Source: CAVRQM01 sp963723455 (lineage in GTDB: Bacteria > Pseudomonadota > Alphaproteobacteria > Acetobacterales > Acetobacteraceae). Taken from it: 64,000 bases of DNA. The position numbers and the translations under genes are program-made. Below, in pieces: positions 46,276 through 54,835 of this stretch. Location: NCBI GenBank assembly GCA_963723455.1, contig CAVRQM010000003.1, forward strand, positions 124,001 through 188,000, given 5' to 3'. Within the stretch, counting starts at the first letter, position 1, and each line of letters starts with the position of its first letter. The notes beneath the pieces were generated by a model, which was not told where the DNA came from, made no database searches, and was given only the letters and a program-made list of their open reading frames with translations.

Positions 46276-46950
46276 ATGAACATTCCAGCGGATCCGTATC
46301 CCTGGCCGTTCGACGACGATCTGCGTCCGGCCAACACGGCGCTGCTGGTGATCGACATGCAGACCGACTTCTGCGGCCCCGGCGGCTATGTGGCGACGAT
46401 GGGCTACGATATTTCGCTGACCCGCGCGCCGATCGACCCGATCGGGCGCGTGCTGGGCGCGATGCGCGCCGGCGGCTACCACGTTCTTCACACCCGCGAG
46501 GGCCATCGCCCCGACCTGTCGGATCTGCCGGCGAACAAGCGCTGGCGCTCGCGGCGGATCGGCGCGGGGATCGGCGATGCCGGCCCATGCGGCCGCATCC
46601 TGGTGCGCGGCGAGCCGGGCTGGCAGATCATTCCCGAACTCGCCCCGCTGCCCGCCGAGCCGGTCATCGACAAGCCCGGCAAGGGCAGCTTCTGCGCCAC
46701 CGACCTGGAGCTGATCCTGTCAGCGCGCGGCATCCGCAATCTGGTGCTGACCGGGATCACCACCGATGTCTGCGTCCACACCACGATGCGCGAGGCCAAT
46801 GATCGCGGCTATGAGTGCCTGCTGCTGGAGGATTGCTGCGCCGCGACCGATCGCGCCCATCATCTGGCGGCGGTGGCGATGGTCAAGATGCAGGGCGGCG
46901 TGTTCGGCACCGTGTCCGACAGCAAACGTCTTTTGGCGAACCTGCCATGA
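46276..46950 (+). CDS. biuH: Biuret hydrolase-like cysteine hydrolase (isochorismatase family)
   Basis: A 224-residue hydrolase. The catalytic set is D27 (LLVIDMQTDFC), the lysine in IDKPGKGSF (K133 or K136) and C166 (ITTDVCVHTTM). The sequence style (FCGPGGYVA, RGEPGWQIIPEL, CATDLELIL) is that of the biuret hydrolase / RutB group, which cleave biuret to allophanate or ureidoacrylate to aminoacrylate. The presence of allophanate hydrolase in the same operon and the absence of other rut genes favour biuret as substrate. This is inference from context. Confidence 0.8.
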   Translation: MNIPADPYPWPFDDDLRPANTALLVIDMQTDFCGPGGYVATMGYDISLTRAPIDPIGRVLGAMRAGGYHVLHTREGHRPDLSDLPANKRWRSRRIGAGIGDAGPCGRILVRGEPGWQIIPELAPLPAEPVIDKPGKGSFCATDLELILSARGIRNLVLTGITTDVCVHTTMREANDRGYECLLLEDCCAATDRAHHLAAVAMVKMQGGVFGTVSDSKRLLANLP

Positions 46951-48458
46951 CCGCGATCGGCGCTGGCCGCGGCCGCGGTCACCAAGCGGTTCGGCGGCTT
47001 TACCGCGCTCGACGCCGTGTCGCTGAAGGTGGCGCCGGCCACGGTGCACGGGCTGCTGGGCGAGAACGGCGCCGGCAAATCGACGCTGGTGAAATGCCTG
47101 CTCGGCTATTACCGCGCCGATGAGGGCGCGTTCCTGGTCGATGGGCGCGAGGTCGCGATAACCCGCCCCGCCGATGCCGATGCGCTGGGTCTTGGCATGG
47201 TGTACCAGCATTTCACGCTGGTTCCCTCGATGACCGTAGCCGAGAACCTGGTGATGGCGCGCGCCTCGGTGCCGGCGGTGATCGACTGGGGCCGCGAGCG
47301 GGCGGCCCTGCATGCGTTCATGGCGACGATGCCGTTCCGGGTTCCGCTCGACTCGCAGGTCGGCGCGCTGGCCGCCGGCGAGCGGCAGAAGACGGAAATC
47401 CTCAAGCAGCTGTACCTGCAGCGCCGCTTCCTGGTGCTGGACGAGCCGACGTCCGTGCTGACTCCGCAGGAAGCCGAGGAGATGCTCGGGCTGATGCGGG
47501 GCCTGGCGCATGGCGGCGGATCACGGTGGTCATCATCACCCACAAGCTCCGCGAGGTGGCGCGCTTCACTGACGAGGTGACGGTGCTGCGGCGCGGCCGC
47601 TCGGTCGGCGGCGGGGCGACGCGTTCGCTGTCGGCCGACGACATGACGGCGCTGATGATCGGCGAGCCGCACGCGCCGGCGCGCCCCGAGCGTCGGGGCG
47701 CCGCCGATGCCGAACCGCGCCTGTACGTGCGCGCGTTGCGCACTCAGGGCGAACTCGGCCGCGCCGGCCTGGATGTCTCGACGCTGACCGTGCGCGCGCA
47801 CGAAATCGTCGGCGTGGCGGGCGTGTCCGGCAACGGCCAGAAGGATCTGCTGGAGGTGCTGGGCGGCCAGCGCGCGGCCAGCGGCGGCGAGATCATCGTC
47901 TCCGGCGAAGCCTATGACGCCAGCCGCACACAGGCGCAGGCGCGCAAGGTGCGCGTGCTGCCGGAGGAGCCGCTGCGCAACGGCTGCGTGCCTCGCATGT
48001 CGGTGGCCGACAACCTGAACCTGCGCGAGTTCGACCGGTCCGCGTCGGGCACACGCCGGCAATGGCTGGATCGTGGGCGCATGGCTGCCCGCGCGCGCGC
48101 GATGATGGGGGCGTACGGCGTGCGCGCGCCATCGCCGGACGCGCCGATCGGCGTGCTGTCCGGCGGCAATGTACAGCGCTGCGTGCTGGCGCGCGAGCTG
48201 GACGGCGAGGTGGCGCTGCTGATCGTGGCCAACCCGTGCTTCGGCCTGGACGTGAAGGCGGTGGCCGAGGTGCGCGCGCGCATCATGGCGGCGCGCAATG
48301 CCGGGACCGGCGTGCTGCTGATCTCCGAGGATCTGGACGAGATTCTGGAACTTGCCGACCGCATCGTGGTGATGCGCCAGGGCGCTATCGTGCATGAGAC
48401 GCCGTGCGCGGGTGCTGATCCGCAGGCAATCGGCAGCCACATGCTGGGCGGCGCGTGA
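46947..48458 (+). CDS. BMP-linked ABC importer ATPase, tandem nucleotide-binding domains (two frameshifts as sequenced)
   Basis: A sugar/nucleoside-type ATPase of about 503 residues with two ABC domains. The first has GENGAGKST, the VYQHFTLVPSMTVAEN Q-loop and LVLDEPTSVLTP; its signature position reads ALAAGERQK. The second has a degenerate Walker A (GVSGNGQKD) and signature LSGGNVQRC, as usual for this family. Frame changes near 46960 and near 47518 rejoin perfect family sequence. The ATG overlaps the stop of the hydrolase gene (ATGA), and the stop overlaps the allophanate hydrolase start (GTGA). Confidence 0.87.
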
Positions 48459-50173
48459 CCGTTCCGACCGTGGCGGCGCGGGCGGCGATCGCCGCTGACC
48501 ACGCGCATGCCGATCCGGCGCTGTGGATCACGCGCATCCCGGATCCGCAGGTTCTGGAGCGGGCGGCGGCACTGGACGCGGAGGGGCCGCGCGGCCGCCC
48601 GCTCTGGGGCATGACGTTCGCGGTCAAGGACAACATCGACGTGGCGGGACTGCCGACCACAGCGGCCTGTCCGGGCTTCGCCTACACGCCGGAGGCCAGC
48701 GCGCCCTGCGTGCAGGCGCTGCTGGATGCCGGCGCGCTGTTGCTGGGCAAGACCAACCTGGACCAGTTCGCAACCGGGCTGGTCGGCGTGCGCAGCCCGT
48801 ACGGCACGCCGCGCAACGTGTTCTCGGCGGCGCATGCGCCGGGCGGCTCGTCATCCGGCTCGGCGGTGGCGGTGGCGGCGGGGATCGTCGATTGGGCGCT
48901 CGGCACCGACACCGCGGGGTCCGGGCGGGTGCCGGCGATGTTCGGCAACATCGTCGGGCTGAAGCCGACCATTGGCAGCGTCTCGGCGCGCGGCGTGGTG
49001 CCGGCGTGCCGCTCGGTCGATACGGTTTCGGTGTTTGCGGGCAGCGTCGATCAGGCGCTGTCCGTGCTGCGGATCATCGGCGGCTATGATGCGGCCGACC
49101 CGTATTCGCGCGCCGCCCCGTTCGCCCATCTGCGTCGCGCCGGGACGGCGGACCGCCCGCGCATCGCGTGCGTCGATCCGGCCGCCTGCGACCCCGACAT
49201 CGCCGCGCTGTACGCGCAGGCCGCCGCGCGGTGCGGCGCCGAGACGGTGGACATCGCGCCGTTCCTGGCCATCGCCCGGCTGCTGTACGACGGGCCCTGG
49301 GTCGCCGAACGCACCGCAGCCCTGCGCGACATGATCGGGCAGCACGCGGACATGCTGCATCCGGTGACGCGCGCGATCCTGCAGTCCGGGTTCACGCGAC
49401 GCACGGTGGACGCCTTCGACGCGTTCTTCGCGCTGGCTCTCGCGCGGCGGGAAGCGGAGCGCCTGTTCGCCGCGCACGACGCGCTGCTGCTGCCGACTGC
49501 GCCGTTCACCCCGACCCTGAGCGAGCTGGCCGCCGACCCGGTCGGACCCAACAGCCGGCTCGGGGCCTACACCAACTTCGTCAACCTGTGCGACCTTGCG
49601 GCGATCTCGGTACCGGCAGGGTTCGCGTCCGACGGGCTGCCCGTGGGCGTCACTCTGGTCGGGCCGGCCTGGTCGGAGGGACGGCTCGCGCCCATCGCCG
49701 ACGCGCTGCATCGCGCCGCGGCCGACCGTGTCGGCGCCACCTTGCGCAGCCTGCCGCCGGGCGGGGCCGCGCATCCGCTGGGCGCGGAGGAGACCGCGCT
49801 GTTCTGCGTCGGCGGGCACATGAACGGTCTGCCGCTGAACCGTGAGCTGACCGCGCTGGGCGGCCGGTTTGCGCGCACGGCGGCCACCGCGCCGGAATAC
49901 CGGTTGTTCGCGCTGGGCGGCCGGCCGGGCTTGCTGCGCGCGGCACCTGGCGCGGCGATTGCGGGCGAGGTCTGGGCGCTGCCCACGGCCGCGATCGGCG
50001 CGCTGCTGGCGCGCGTGCCGGCGCCGCTGGGGTTCGGCCCGGTGCGATTGTCCGATGGGCCGTGCCTGGGCTTTCTGGCCGAGGCGGCAGCAGTGGCGGG
50101 CGCGCGCGACATCACCGCGCTCGGCGGCTGGCGCGCGTGGCTGGCGGCGAGGGCGGCCGAGGCCGAGTCGTAG
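48455..50173 (+). CDS. atzF: Allophanate hydrolase (AtzF-type amidase)
   Basis: A 572-residue amidase-signature enzyme that cleaves allophanate to ammonia and carbonate. The Ser-cisSer-Lys triad is in view: K58 in FAVKDNID, the cis-serine in GGSSSGSA (132-134) and the nucleophile S156 in TDTAGSGR. The C-terminal 130 residues (LFCVGGHMNGLPLNRELTALGG) are the extra domain that sets AtzF apart from plain amidases. It ends the six-gene importer-hydrolase operon and completes the route biuret to allophanate to ammonia. Confidence 0.93.
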   Translation: MTVPTVAARAAIAADHAHADPALWITRIPDPQVLERAAALDAEGPRGRPLWGMTFAVKDNIDVAGLPTTAACPGFAYTPEASAPCVQALLDAGALLLGKTNLDQFATGLVGVRSPYGTPRNVFSAAHAPGGSSSGSAVAVAAGIVDWALGTDTAGSGRVPAMFGNIVGLKPTIGSVSARGVVPACRSVDTVSVFAGSVDQALSVLRIIGGYDAADPYSRAAPFAHLRRAGTADRPRIACVDPAACDPDIAALYAQAAARCGAETVDIAPFLAIARLLYDGPWVAERTAALRDMIGQHADMLHPVTRAILQSGFTRRTVDAFDAFFALALARREAERLFAAHDALLLPTAPFTPTLSELAADPVGPNSRLGAYTNFVNLCDLAAISVPAGFASDGLPVGVTLVGPAWSEGRLAPIADALHRAAADRVGATLRSLPPGGAAHPLGAEETALFCVGGHMNGLPLNRELTALGGRFARTAATAPEYRLFALGGRPGLLRAAPGAAIAGEVWALPTAAIGALLARVPAPLGFGPVRLSDGPCLGFLAEAAAVAGARDITALGGWRAWLAARAAEAES

Positions 50174-50185
50174 CCGGCAGCCGGT

Positions 50186-51130
50186 CTATCGCAACGCGCG
50201 CGGCGCTCGGAACGGTAGCATCAGCTGCACCCAGGCCGCGCGGAAGCGATCCAGCGACAGGCTTTCGTGCATTGCCGTCGCAGGCTCGCCCAGCAGGTGC
50301 GTCGCCAGCACCGAGCGGGCGTAGAACGGCGCATCGGTCAGCGTCCGCTGCACGGTCGGGACGGAGCCGGCATCGGCGCGGGTGGCGCGCGGCAGCCGCC
50401 ATACCGTGTCGGGCAAAGCCGCCCGCGGCGGCGAGGCGAACCGCTCTACCTGCCCGGCTCCGTCAATAAGCAGCGCCAGGTCCAGGGTCGAGCCGTCGCG
50501 GCGGAGCACGTCGTACAGGATCGCCGCGCCGTCGCGCAGCGGCGCGCGCGACCAGGTCCAGCTGCGGAACGCGTCCTCCAGCGGACCGTCGCCGGAATTG
50601 CTGTCCAGATAGCCCGGCCCGCTCCATTGCAGGGCCGGCTGGGTCAGCGTGACCTCCACGCGCGCCCGGGGCGCCAGCGGCGACCAGCGGTGCAGGCCGG
50701 CGGCGTCCAGACGCTCGGTGTGCGACACCAGCGCCTCGGGATGCAGCCGCACCGTGCCGCGCAGCCGCGACGGCCAGGGCGCGGTCACCTCGTCGATGGC
50801 GAAACTCAGCGTCGCACCGTCCCAGAATAGCGCGCTGACGCCGATCGACAGTGCGTCGGGGTAGCGGATGACGTTGGCGCCCCAGCGTTCGGTCATCGCC
50901 CAGCGCGTGCCGCCATCGCCGTACAGCGCCACATGCATCGCGCAATGCTGCAACGGGTCCGCGACGCCCCGTTGCCGGGCGCGGAAATAGTGCGGCGAGA
51001 ACACGCTGCCGAGGAAGGCGATCAGCGTAATGCCGTGCCGACCGTCATCGCTCAGCGCATCGACGTACCACCAGCGGTAGCCGCTGGACGCGAGCGGCTG
51101 GTCGAAGCGAAATCCGCCAGCAGGCTCGCC
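50186..51130 (-). CDS. crtC: Carotenoid 1,2-hydratase CrtC
   Basis: CrtC adds water across the terminal double bond of neurosporene or lycopene, the first step to methoxylated purple-bacterial carotenoids. The diagnostic N-terminal segment YRWWYVDALSDDGRHGIT is present, as are FLGSVFSPHYFRAR and YLDSNSGDGPLEDAFRSW. The C-terminus ends FRAPRALR. The 5' end overlaps crtD in another frame; in the crtC frame I find no ATG, GTG or TTG close to the expected start, so 51130 is an approximate boundary and a frameshift or rare start is possible. It is co-transcribed with crtD. Confidence 0.88.
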   Translation of the reverse strand, partial: GEPAGGFRFDQPLASSGYRWWYVDALSDDGRHGITLIAFLGSVFSPHYFRARQRGVADPLQHCAMHVALYGDGGTRWAMTERWGANVIRYPDALSIGVSALFWDGATLSFAIDEVTAPWPSRLRGTVRLHPEALVSHTERLDAAGLHRWSPLAPRARVEVTLTQPALQWSGPGYLDSNSGDGPLEDAFRSWTWSRAPLRDGAAILYDVLRRDGSTLDLALLIDGAGQVERFASPPRAALPDTVWRLPRATRADAGSVPTVQRTLTDAPFYARSVLATHLLGEPATAMHESLSLDRFRAAWVQLMLPFRAPRALR

Positions 51131-52593
51131 GCCGCCTGCCGGCCCGACAGCGCCGCCATCGGCACTCCCGGCCCCGGATGCGCGCTCCCCCCCGCCAGGT
51201 ACAGGCCCGGCAGGCGGCTGCGGCTGCCCGGGCGGCTGAACGACGCCCGCCAGCCGTGCGAGGCCCGGCCGTACAGCGCGCCCCCGGTCGCCGGAAACAG
51301 CCGCTCGAACATCTCCGGCGTGGTCCGCTGCGTTTCCTCCTCGCGGCGATGCAGGGTCAGGCCGCAGCGCGCCAGCAGGTCGAACGTCGCCGTCTCGCAT
51401 TGCGCAAGCTCCGCTGCATCGGGTGGACCGGTGTCCCCGGTCGGCGGCGCGTTGACAAGGCACAGCAGCCGCTCCGGTCCGTCCGGCGGCGCCGCGCCGG
51501 CGGCGTCGCGGTCCTGCGCGCAGACATACACGGTGGGACGTTGCGGCAGGTTGCGCCGGCGAAAGATGGCGTCGAACTCGGCCGCGTAATCATCCGAGAA
51601 GAAGACGGTGTGGCGCGCCAGCGGAAATCCCGAGCTGCGCGCCCGCATCGCCCAGGTGATCGCCGAAAGCGAGCGCGCCGTGGCCGGCAGCTTCGGCACG
51701 CTCGCCGCCGGCGCGCCGCCGAACAGGCCGGCCGCGAGGGCGGCGACGTCGGCGTTGACGACCACCGCCTCGGCATCGAGTCGCTCGCCGGTGGCCAGAC
51801 GCACGCCGGCGACGCGGCCGCCGGCGACCAGGATTTCGCGGGCGGCGACGCCGTAGCGCGCGACGGCCCCGCGTGCCGCGGCCAATCCGGCCAACGCCGC
51901 GGCAATCCGGTGCATGCCGCCCTCGACCAGCCACACGCCCTCCTGCTCGACATGCGCCACCAGCATCAGCGTCGCCGGCGCCAGGAACGGCGAAGCGCCG
52001 CAATAGGTCGCATAGCGCCCGAACAGCTGGCGCAGGCGCGGATCGGAGAAGTGCTCGCCCAGCGCCCGCCACAAGGTCGCGAACGGCGCGATGCGCCATA
52101 GGTCAGGCAGGCCCCGTAGCCCCGCCCCGGCGGCGAGCGACAGCGGCGTGGGACGCGGGCCACGGATGAAGTCGCGTTCGACGGTGCGATAGGTGCGTCG
52201 CGCGCGGGCGCAGAAATCCAGGTAGCCGCGGCCCTCGGCCGGCCCTGCCAGTGCTGCGATCGCCTCGGCGGAGCGGTCTGGATCGGCGAACAGGTCGAGC
52301 CGCGCCTCGGCGCTCCAGGCGTGCCTAGCGAGCACTCCGGCCGGCAGCAGCGTCAGATGGTCCGCCAGGCTGGCGCCGCAGGCGGCGAACAGCTCGTCGA
52401 ACACCCAGCGCATGGTGAACACGGTGGGTCCGGCGTCGATGCGCGCGCCGCCGATCACCGCCTCGCGCATCTTGCCGCCGGGCGCCGCGGCCTGTTCGAT
52501 CAGTGTGACCTCGACGCCGCCCGCAGCCAACTCGAGCGCCGCGACCAGGCCGCCGATCCCGGCCCCGATGACCACCACGCGCTGCCTGCCCAC
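51052..52593 (-). CDS. crtD: Hydroxyneurosporene/methoxyneurosporene desaturase CrtD
   Basis: A 513-residue FAD-dependent carotenoid desaturase that inserts the 3,4 double bond into hydroxylated or methoxylated carotenoids. The FAD-binding motif VVVIGAGIGGLVAALELA opens the protein, and DAGPTVFTMRWVFDELF is a CrtD hallmark. The C-terminal GLYLAGGSAHPGPGVPM dinucleotide-fold segment is normal. GTG at 52593 is chosen because it sits just before the FAD motif. The promoter holds PpsR-type boxes shared with the divergent crtE. It overlaps crtC at its 3' end. Confidence 0.93.
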   Translation of the reverse strand: MGRQRVVVIGAGIGGLVAALELAAGGVEVTLIEQAAAPGGKMREAVIGGARIDAGPTVFTMRWVFDELFAACGASLADHLTLLPAGVLARHAWSAEARLDLFADPDRSAEAIAALAGPAEGRGYLDFCARARRTYRTVERDFIRGPRPTPLSLAAGAGLRGLPDLWRIAPFATLWRALGEHFSDPRLRQLFGRYATYCGASPFLAPATLMLVAHVEQEGVWLVEGGMHRIAAALAGLAAARGAVARYGVAAREILVAGGRVAGVRLATGERLDAEAVVVNADVAALAAGLFGGAPAASVPKLPATARSLSAITWAMRARSSGFPLARHTVFFSDDYAAEFDAIFRRRNLPQRPTVYVCAQDRDAAGAAPPDGPERLLCLVNAPPTGDTGPPDAAELAQCETATFDLLARCGLTLHRREEETQRTTPEMFERLFPATGGALYGRASHGWRASFSRPGSRSRLPGLYLAGGSAHPGPGVPMAALSGRQAAASLLADFASTSRSRPAATAGGTSMR

Positions 52594-52620
52594 GCCGCCC
52601 CAGATTCCGGTTGACGAACC

Positions 52621-52638
52621 TGTCAATCCTACATGACA
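52621..52638. promoter_or_regulatory. PpsR/CrtJ-type box TGT-N12-ACA, crtD/crtE promoter
   Basis: A perfect TGT at 52621-52623 and ACA at 52636-52638 separated by 12 bases, in the gap between the divergent crtD and crtE genes. PpsR/CrtJ represses photosynthesis genes in air through this palindrome. It is the first of two boxes. Confidence 0.8.
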
Positions 52639-52646
52639 GTCGTGAG

Positions 52647-52664
52647 TGACAAAAGAGTCTGACA
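52647..52664. promoter_or_regulatory. Imperfect second PpsR/CrtJ-type box, crtD/crtE promoter
   Basis: TGA at 52647-52649 and ACA at 52662-52664 are 12 bases apart, one base off the consensus. It lies exactly 8 bases after the perfect box, the same spacing seen at the bchC promoter in this window and at published CrtJ-controlled bchC promoters. Confidence 0.6.
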
Positions 52665-52693
52665 ACCGCTGCTGCTCGGGGGAGGCTTCTGCA

Positions 52694-53563
52694 ATGGATG
52701 CCGTCACGCGGATCGAGCGGGCCCTGGCCGATGCGGTCGACTGGGCCGATGCCCCGGGTGGCCCGCCGCGCCTGGCCGCGGCGATGCGCCATGCGGTGTT
52801 TCCGCGCGGGGCGCGCATCCGCGCCCGGCTGTGCCTGGCAGTGGCGAGCGCCTGCGGCGACGACCAGCCGGCGGTGTCCGACGCGGCGGCGGCGGCGATC
52901 GAGCTGCTGCATTGCGCATCGCTGGTGCACGACGACCTGCCGTGCTTCGACGACGCGGCGACGCGGCGCGGCCGTCCCTCGGTGCACCGGGCGTTCGGCG
53001 AGCCGTTGGCCGTGCTGGCCGGCGACGCGCTGATCGTGCTCGCGTTCCAGACCCTGGCGCGCGGCGCGGTGGCGGCACCGCGGCGGATGGCGACCCTGCT
53101 GGGCACCATCGGGGCGGCGGTCGGGGTGCCCAACGGCATCGTCGCCGGCCAGGCGTGGGAGTGCGAGCCCAGCGTAGAACTCGCCGCCTATCAGCGCGCC
53201 AAGACCGGGGCGCTGTTCGCGGCGGCTTCGGTCGCCGGAGCGGCGGCGGCCGGCGCCAGCCCGCTGCGCTGGCGCGCGCTGGGCGAACTGCTGGGCGAGG
53301 CCTATCAGGTCGCCGACGACATCCGCGATGCGGTGTGCGACGCCGCCGAACTCGGCAAGCCGGTCGGTCGCGACCAGGCGCTGGGTCGGCCGAGCGCCGC
53401 GCTGGAACTGGGCGTGGACGCTGCGGTTGGCCGGCTGGACGCCCTTGCGAGAGCTGCCGCGGCATCGATCCCGGACTGCCCCGGGGCGGCGGAGTTGCGC
53501 GCCCTGATCTTCATGGAGGCGCAGCGCCTGCTGCCGCGGAAGGCGGCGGCGCACGCCGCCTGA
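52694..53563 (+). CDS. crtE: Geranylgeranyl diphosphate synthase CrtE
   Basis: A 289-residue trans-prenyltransferase that makes geranylgeranyl diphosphate for carotenoids and the bacteriochlorophyll tail. The first Asp-rich motif is in LVHDDLPCFDDA (DDxxxxD) and the second in YQVADDIRDA (DDxxD). ATG at 52694 has a GGAGG ribosome site. Its stop overlaps the crtF start (TGATG). Confidence 0.95.
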   Translation: MDAVTRIERALADAVDWADAPGGPPRLAAAMRHAVFPRGARIRARLCLAVASACGDDQPAVSDAAAAAIELLHCASLVHDDLPCFDDAATRRGRPSVHRAFGEPLAVLAGDALIVLAFQTLARGAVAAPRRMATLLGTIGAAVGVPNGIVAGQAWECEPSVELAAYQRAKTGALFAAASVAGAAAAGASPLRWRALGELLGEAYQVADDIRDAVCDAAELGKPVGRDQALGRPSAALELGVDAAVGRLDALARAAAASIPDCPGAAELRALIFMEAQRLLPRKAAAHAA

Positions 53564-54753
53564 TGCTGCCCGGCGTGCCGGCGATCGGCCTGCAGACGGC
53601 GATGCAAGCACCGGCGGCGCGTGCCTGGTCCGACCGGATCGCCGGTTGGCGCGACGGGCTGCTGGCCAGCCCGCGATTCCAGCGTTTCGCGTCCGGCTTC
53701 CCGCTGACCCGGCCGGTGGCGCGGCGGCGGGCGCGGGGGCTGTTCGACCTGTGCGCCGGGTTCGTCTACTCGCAGGTGCTGGTCGCCTGCGTGCGGCTGC
53801 GGCTGTTCGAGACGCTGGCCGGCGGCGCGCTCGACCTCGCCACCCTCGCTGACCGGCTGGCGTTGCCGCACGACTCCGCCGAGCGCCTGCTGGATGCTGC
53901 GGTTGCGCTGCGGCTTGCGGCCAGGCGGCGCGGCGGCCGCTATGGACTGGGACCGCTGGGGGCGGCGATGCTGGGCAATCCCGGCGTGGCCGCGATGGTC
54001 GAGCACCACAGCATGCTGTACGCCGACCTGCGCGACCCGGTGGCGCTGCTGCGCGGCGAGCGGGGCGGAACCGAGCTGGGCCGGTTCTGGCCCTATGCCG
54101 GCAAACATACCGGGGCCGCCAGCCTGCCGGGCGCACAGACGGACGCCTATTCGGCGCTGATGGCAGCCTCGCAGCCGCTCGTCGCGGGCGATGTGCTGGA
54201 CGCCTACGACTTGCGCCGGCATCGCTGCCTGCTGGACGTGGGCGGCGGCGAGGCGGGCTTTCTCATCGCGGCGGCCGCGCGCGCGCCGGACCTGCGGCTG
54301 ATGTTGGTCGATTTGCCGGCGGTGGCCGCCCGCGCCCGCGCCCGGCTGGAGGCGGCCGGGCTGGCCGGCCGCGCGACCGTGCAGGGCGGTGACGTGCTCG
54401 GCGAGCCGTTGCCCGGCGGCGCCGACGTGATCTCGCTGGTGCGGGTGATCCACGATCACGACGATGCCGCCGCATTGGCGATCCTGCGCGCCGCCCGGGC
54501 CGCGCTGGCGCCGGGAGGCGTGCTGCTGCTGGCCGAGCCGATGTCGGGCACGCGCGGGGCCGAGCCGGTCGGGGACGCCTATTTCGGCTTCTACCTGCTG
54601 GCCATGGGCAGCGGCCGGCCGCGCGCGCCGGATGCGCTGATGACGTTGCTGAGACAGGCCGGATTCGCCGGCCGCAGGCTGATTGCGACCCGCCGCCCGA
54701 TGCTGGTGCGGCTGATCGTGGCCAAACCGTCACGCCACGGCCATGAACTGTAA
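53563..54753 (+). CDS. crtF: Hydroxyneurosporene-O-methyltransferase CrtF
   Basis: A 396-residue SAM-dependent methyltransferase that methylates the tertiary hydroxyl group introduced by CrtC, as in spheroidene and spirilloxanthin synthesis. The SAM motif is LLDVGGGEAGFLIAAAA, with the catalytic histidine region in VIHDHDDAAAL. An N-terminal dimerisation domain of about 90 residues precedes it. The stop lies inside the first PpsR box of the bchC promoter. Confidence 0.93.
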   Translation: MLPGVPAIGLQTAMQAPAARAWSDRIAGWRDGLLASPRFQRFASGFPLTRPVARRRARGLFDLCAGFVYSQVLVACVRLRLFETLAGGALDLATLADRLALPHDSAERLLDAAVALRLAARRRGGRYGLGPLGAAMLGNPGVAAMVEHHSMLYADLRDPVALLRGERGGTELGRFWPYAGKHTGAASLPGAQTDAYSALMAASQPLVAGDVLDAYDLRRHRCLLDVGGGEAGFLIAAAARAPDLRLMLVDLPAVAARARARLEAAGLAGRATVQGGDVLGEPLPGGADVISLVRVIHDHDDAAALAILRAARAALAPGGVLLLAEPMSGTRGAEPVGDAYFGFYLLAMGSGRPRAPDALMTLLRQAGFAGRRLIATRRPMLVRLIVAKPSRHGHEL

Positions 54754-54766
54754 GACTTGCTTGACA
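54749..54766. promoter_or_regulatory. PpsR/CrtJ-type box 1 of the bchC promoter
   Basis: TGT at 54749-54751 and ACA at 54764-54766, 12 bases apart: a perfect match to the consensus. It overlaps the crtF stop codon and its right half lies inside the -35 element TTGACA. Confidence 0.85.
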
Positions 54767-54788
54767 ACACTGATTGTCAGGATAGGCT
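54761..54788 (+). promoter_or_regulatory. Sigma-70-type promoter of the bchC-bchX-Y-Z transcript
   Basis: TTGACA at 54761-54766 is a perfect -35 element. TAGGCT at 54783-54788, 16 bases later, is the best -10. It lies under both PpsR boxes, so repressor binding would shut it off in air. The start codon of bchC is 47 bases further on. Confidence 0.65.
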
Positions 54789-54792
54789 GACA
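54775..54792. promoter_or_regulatory. PpsR/CrtJ-type box 2 of the bchC promoter
   Basis: TGT at 54775-54777 and ACA at 54790-54792, 12 bases apart, also perfect. It covers the -10 region and starts 8 bases after box 1, the spacing described for cooperative CrtJ binding at bchC. Confidence 0.85.
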
Positions 54793-54835
54793 CATGAGGG
54801 ACCAGCCGCGCGCACGCCCCCTCGGGGAGTCGGCA

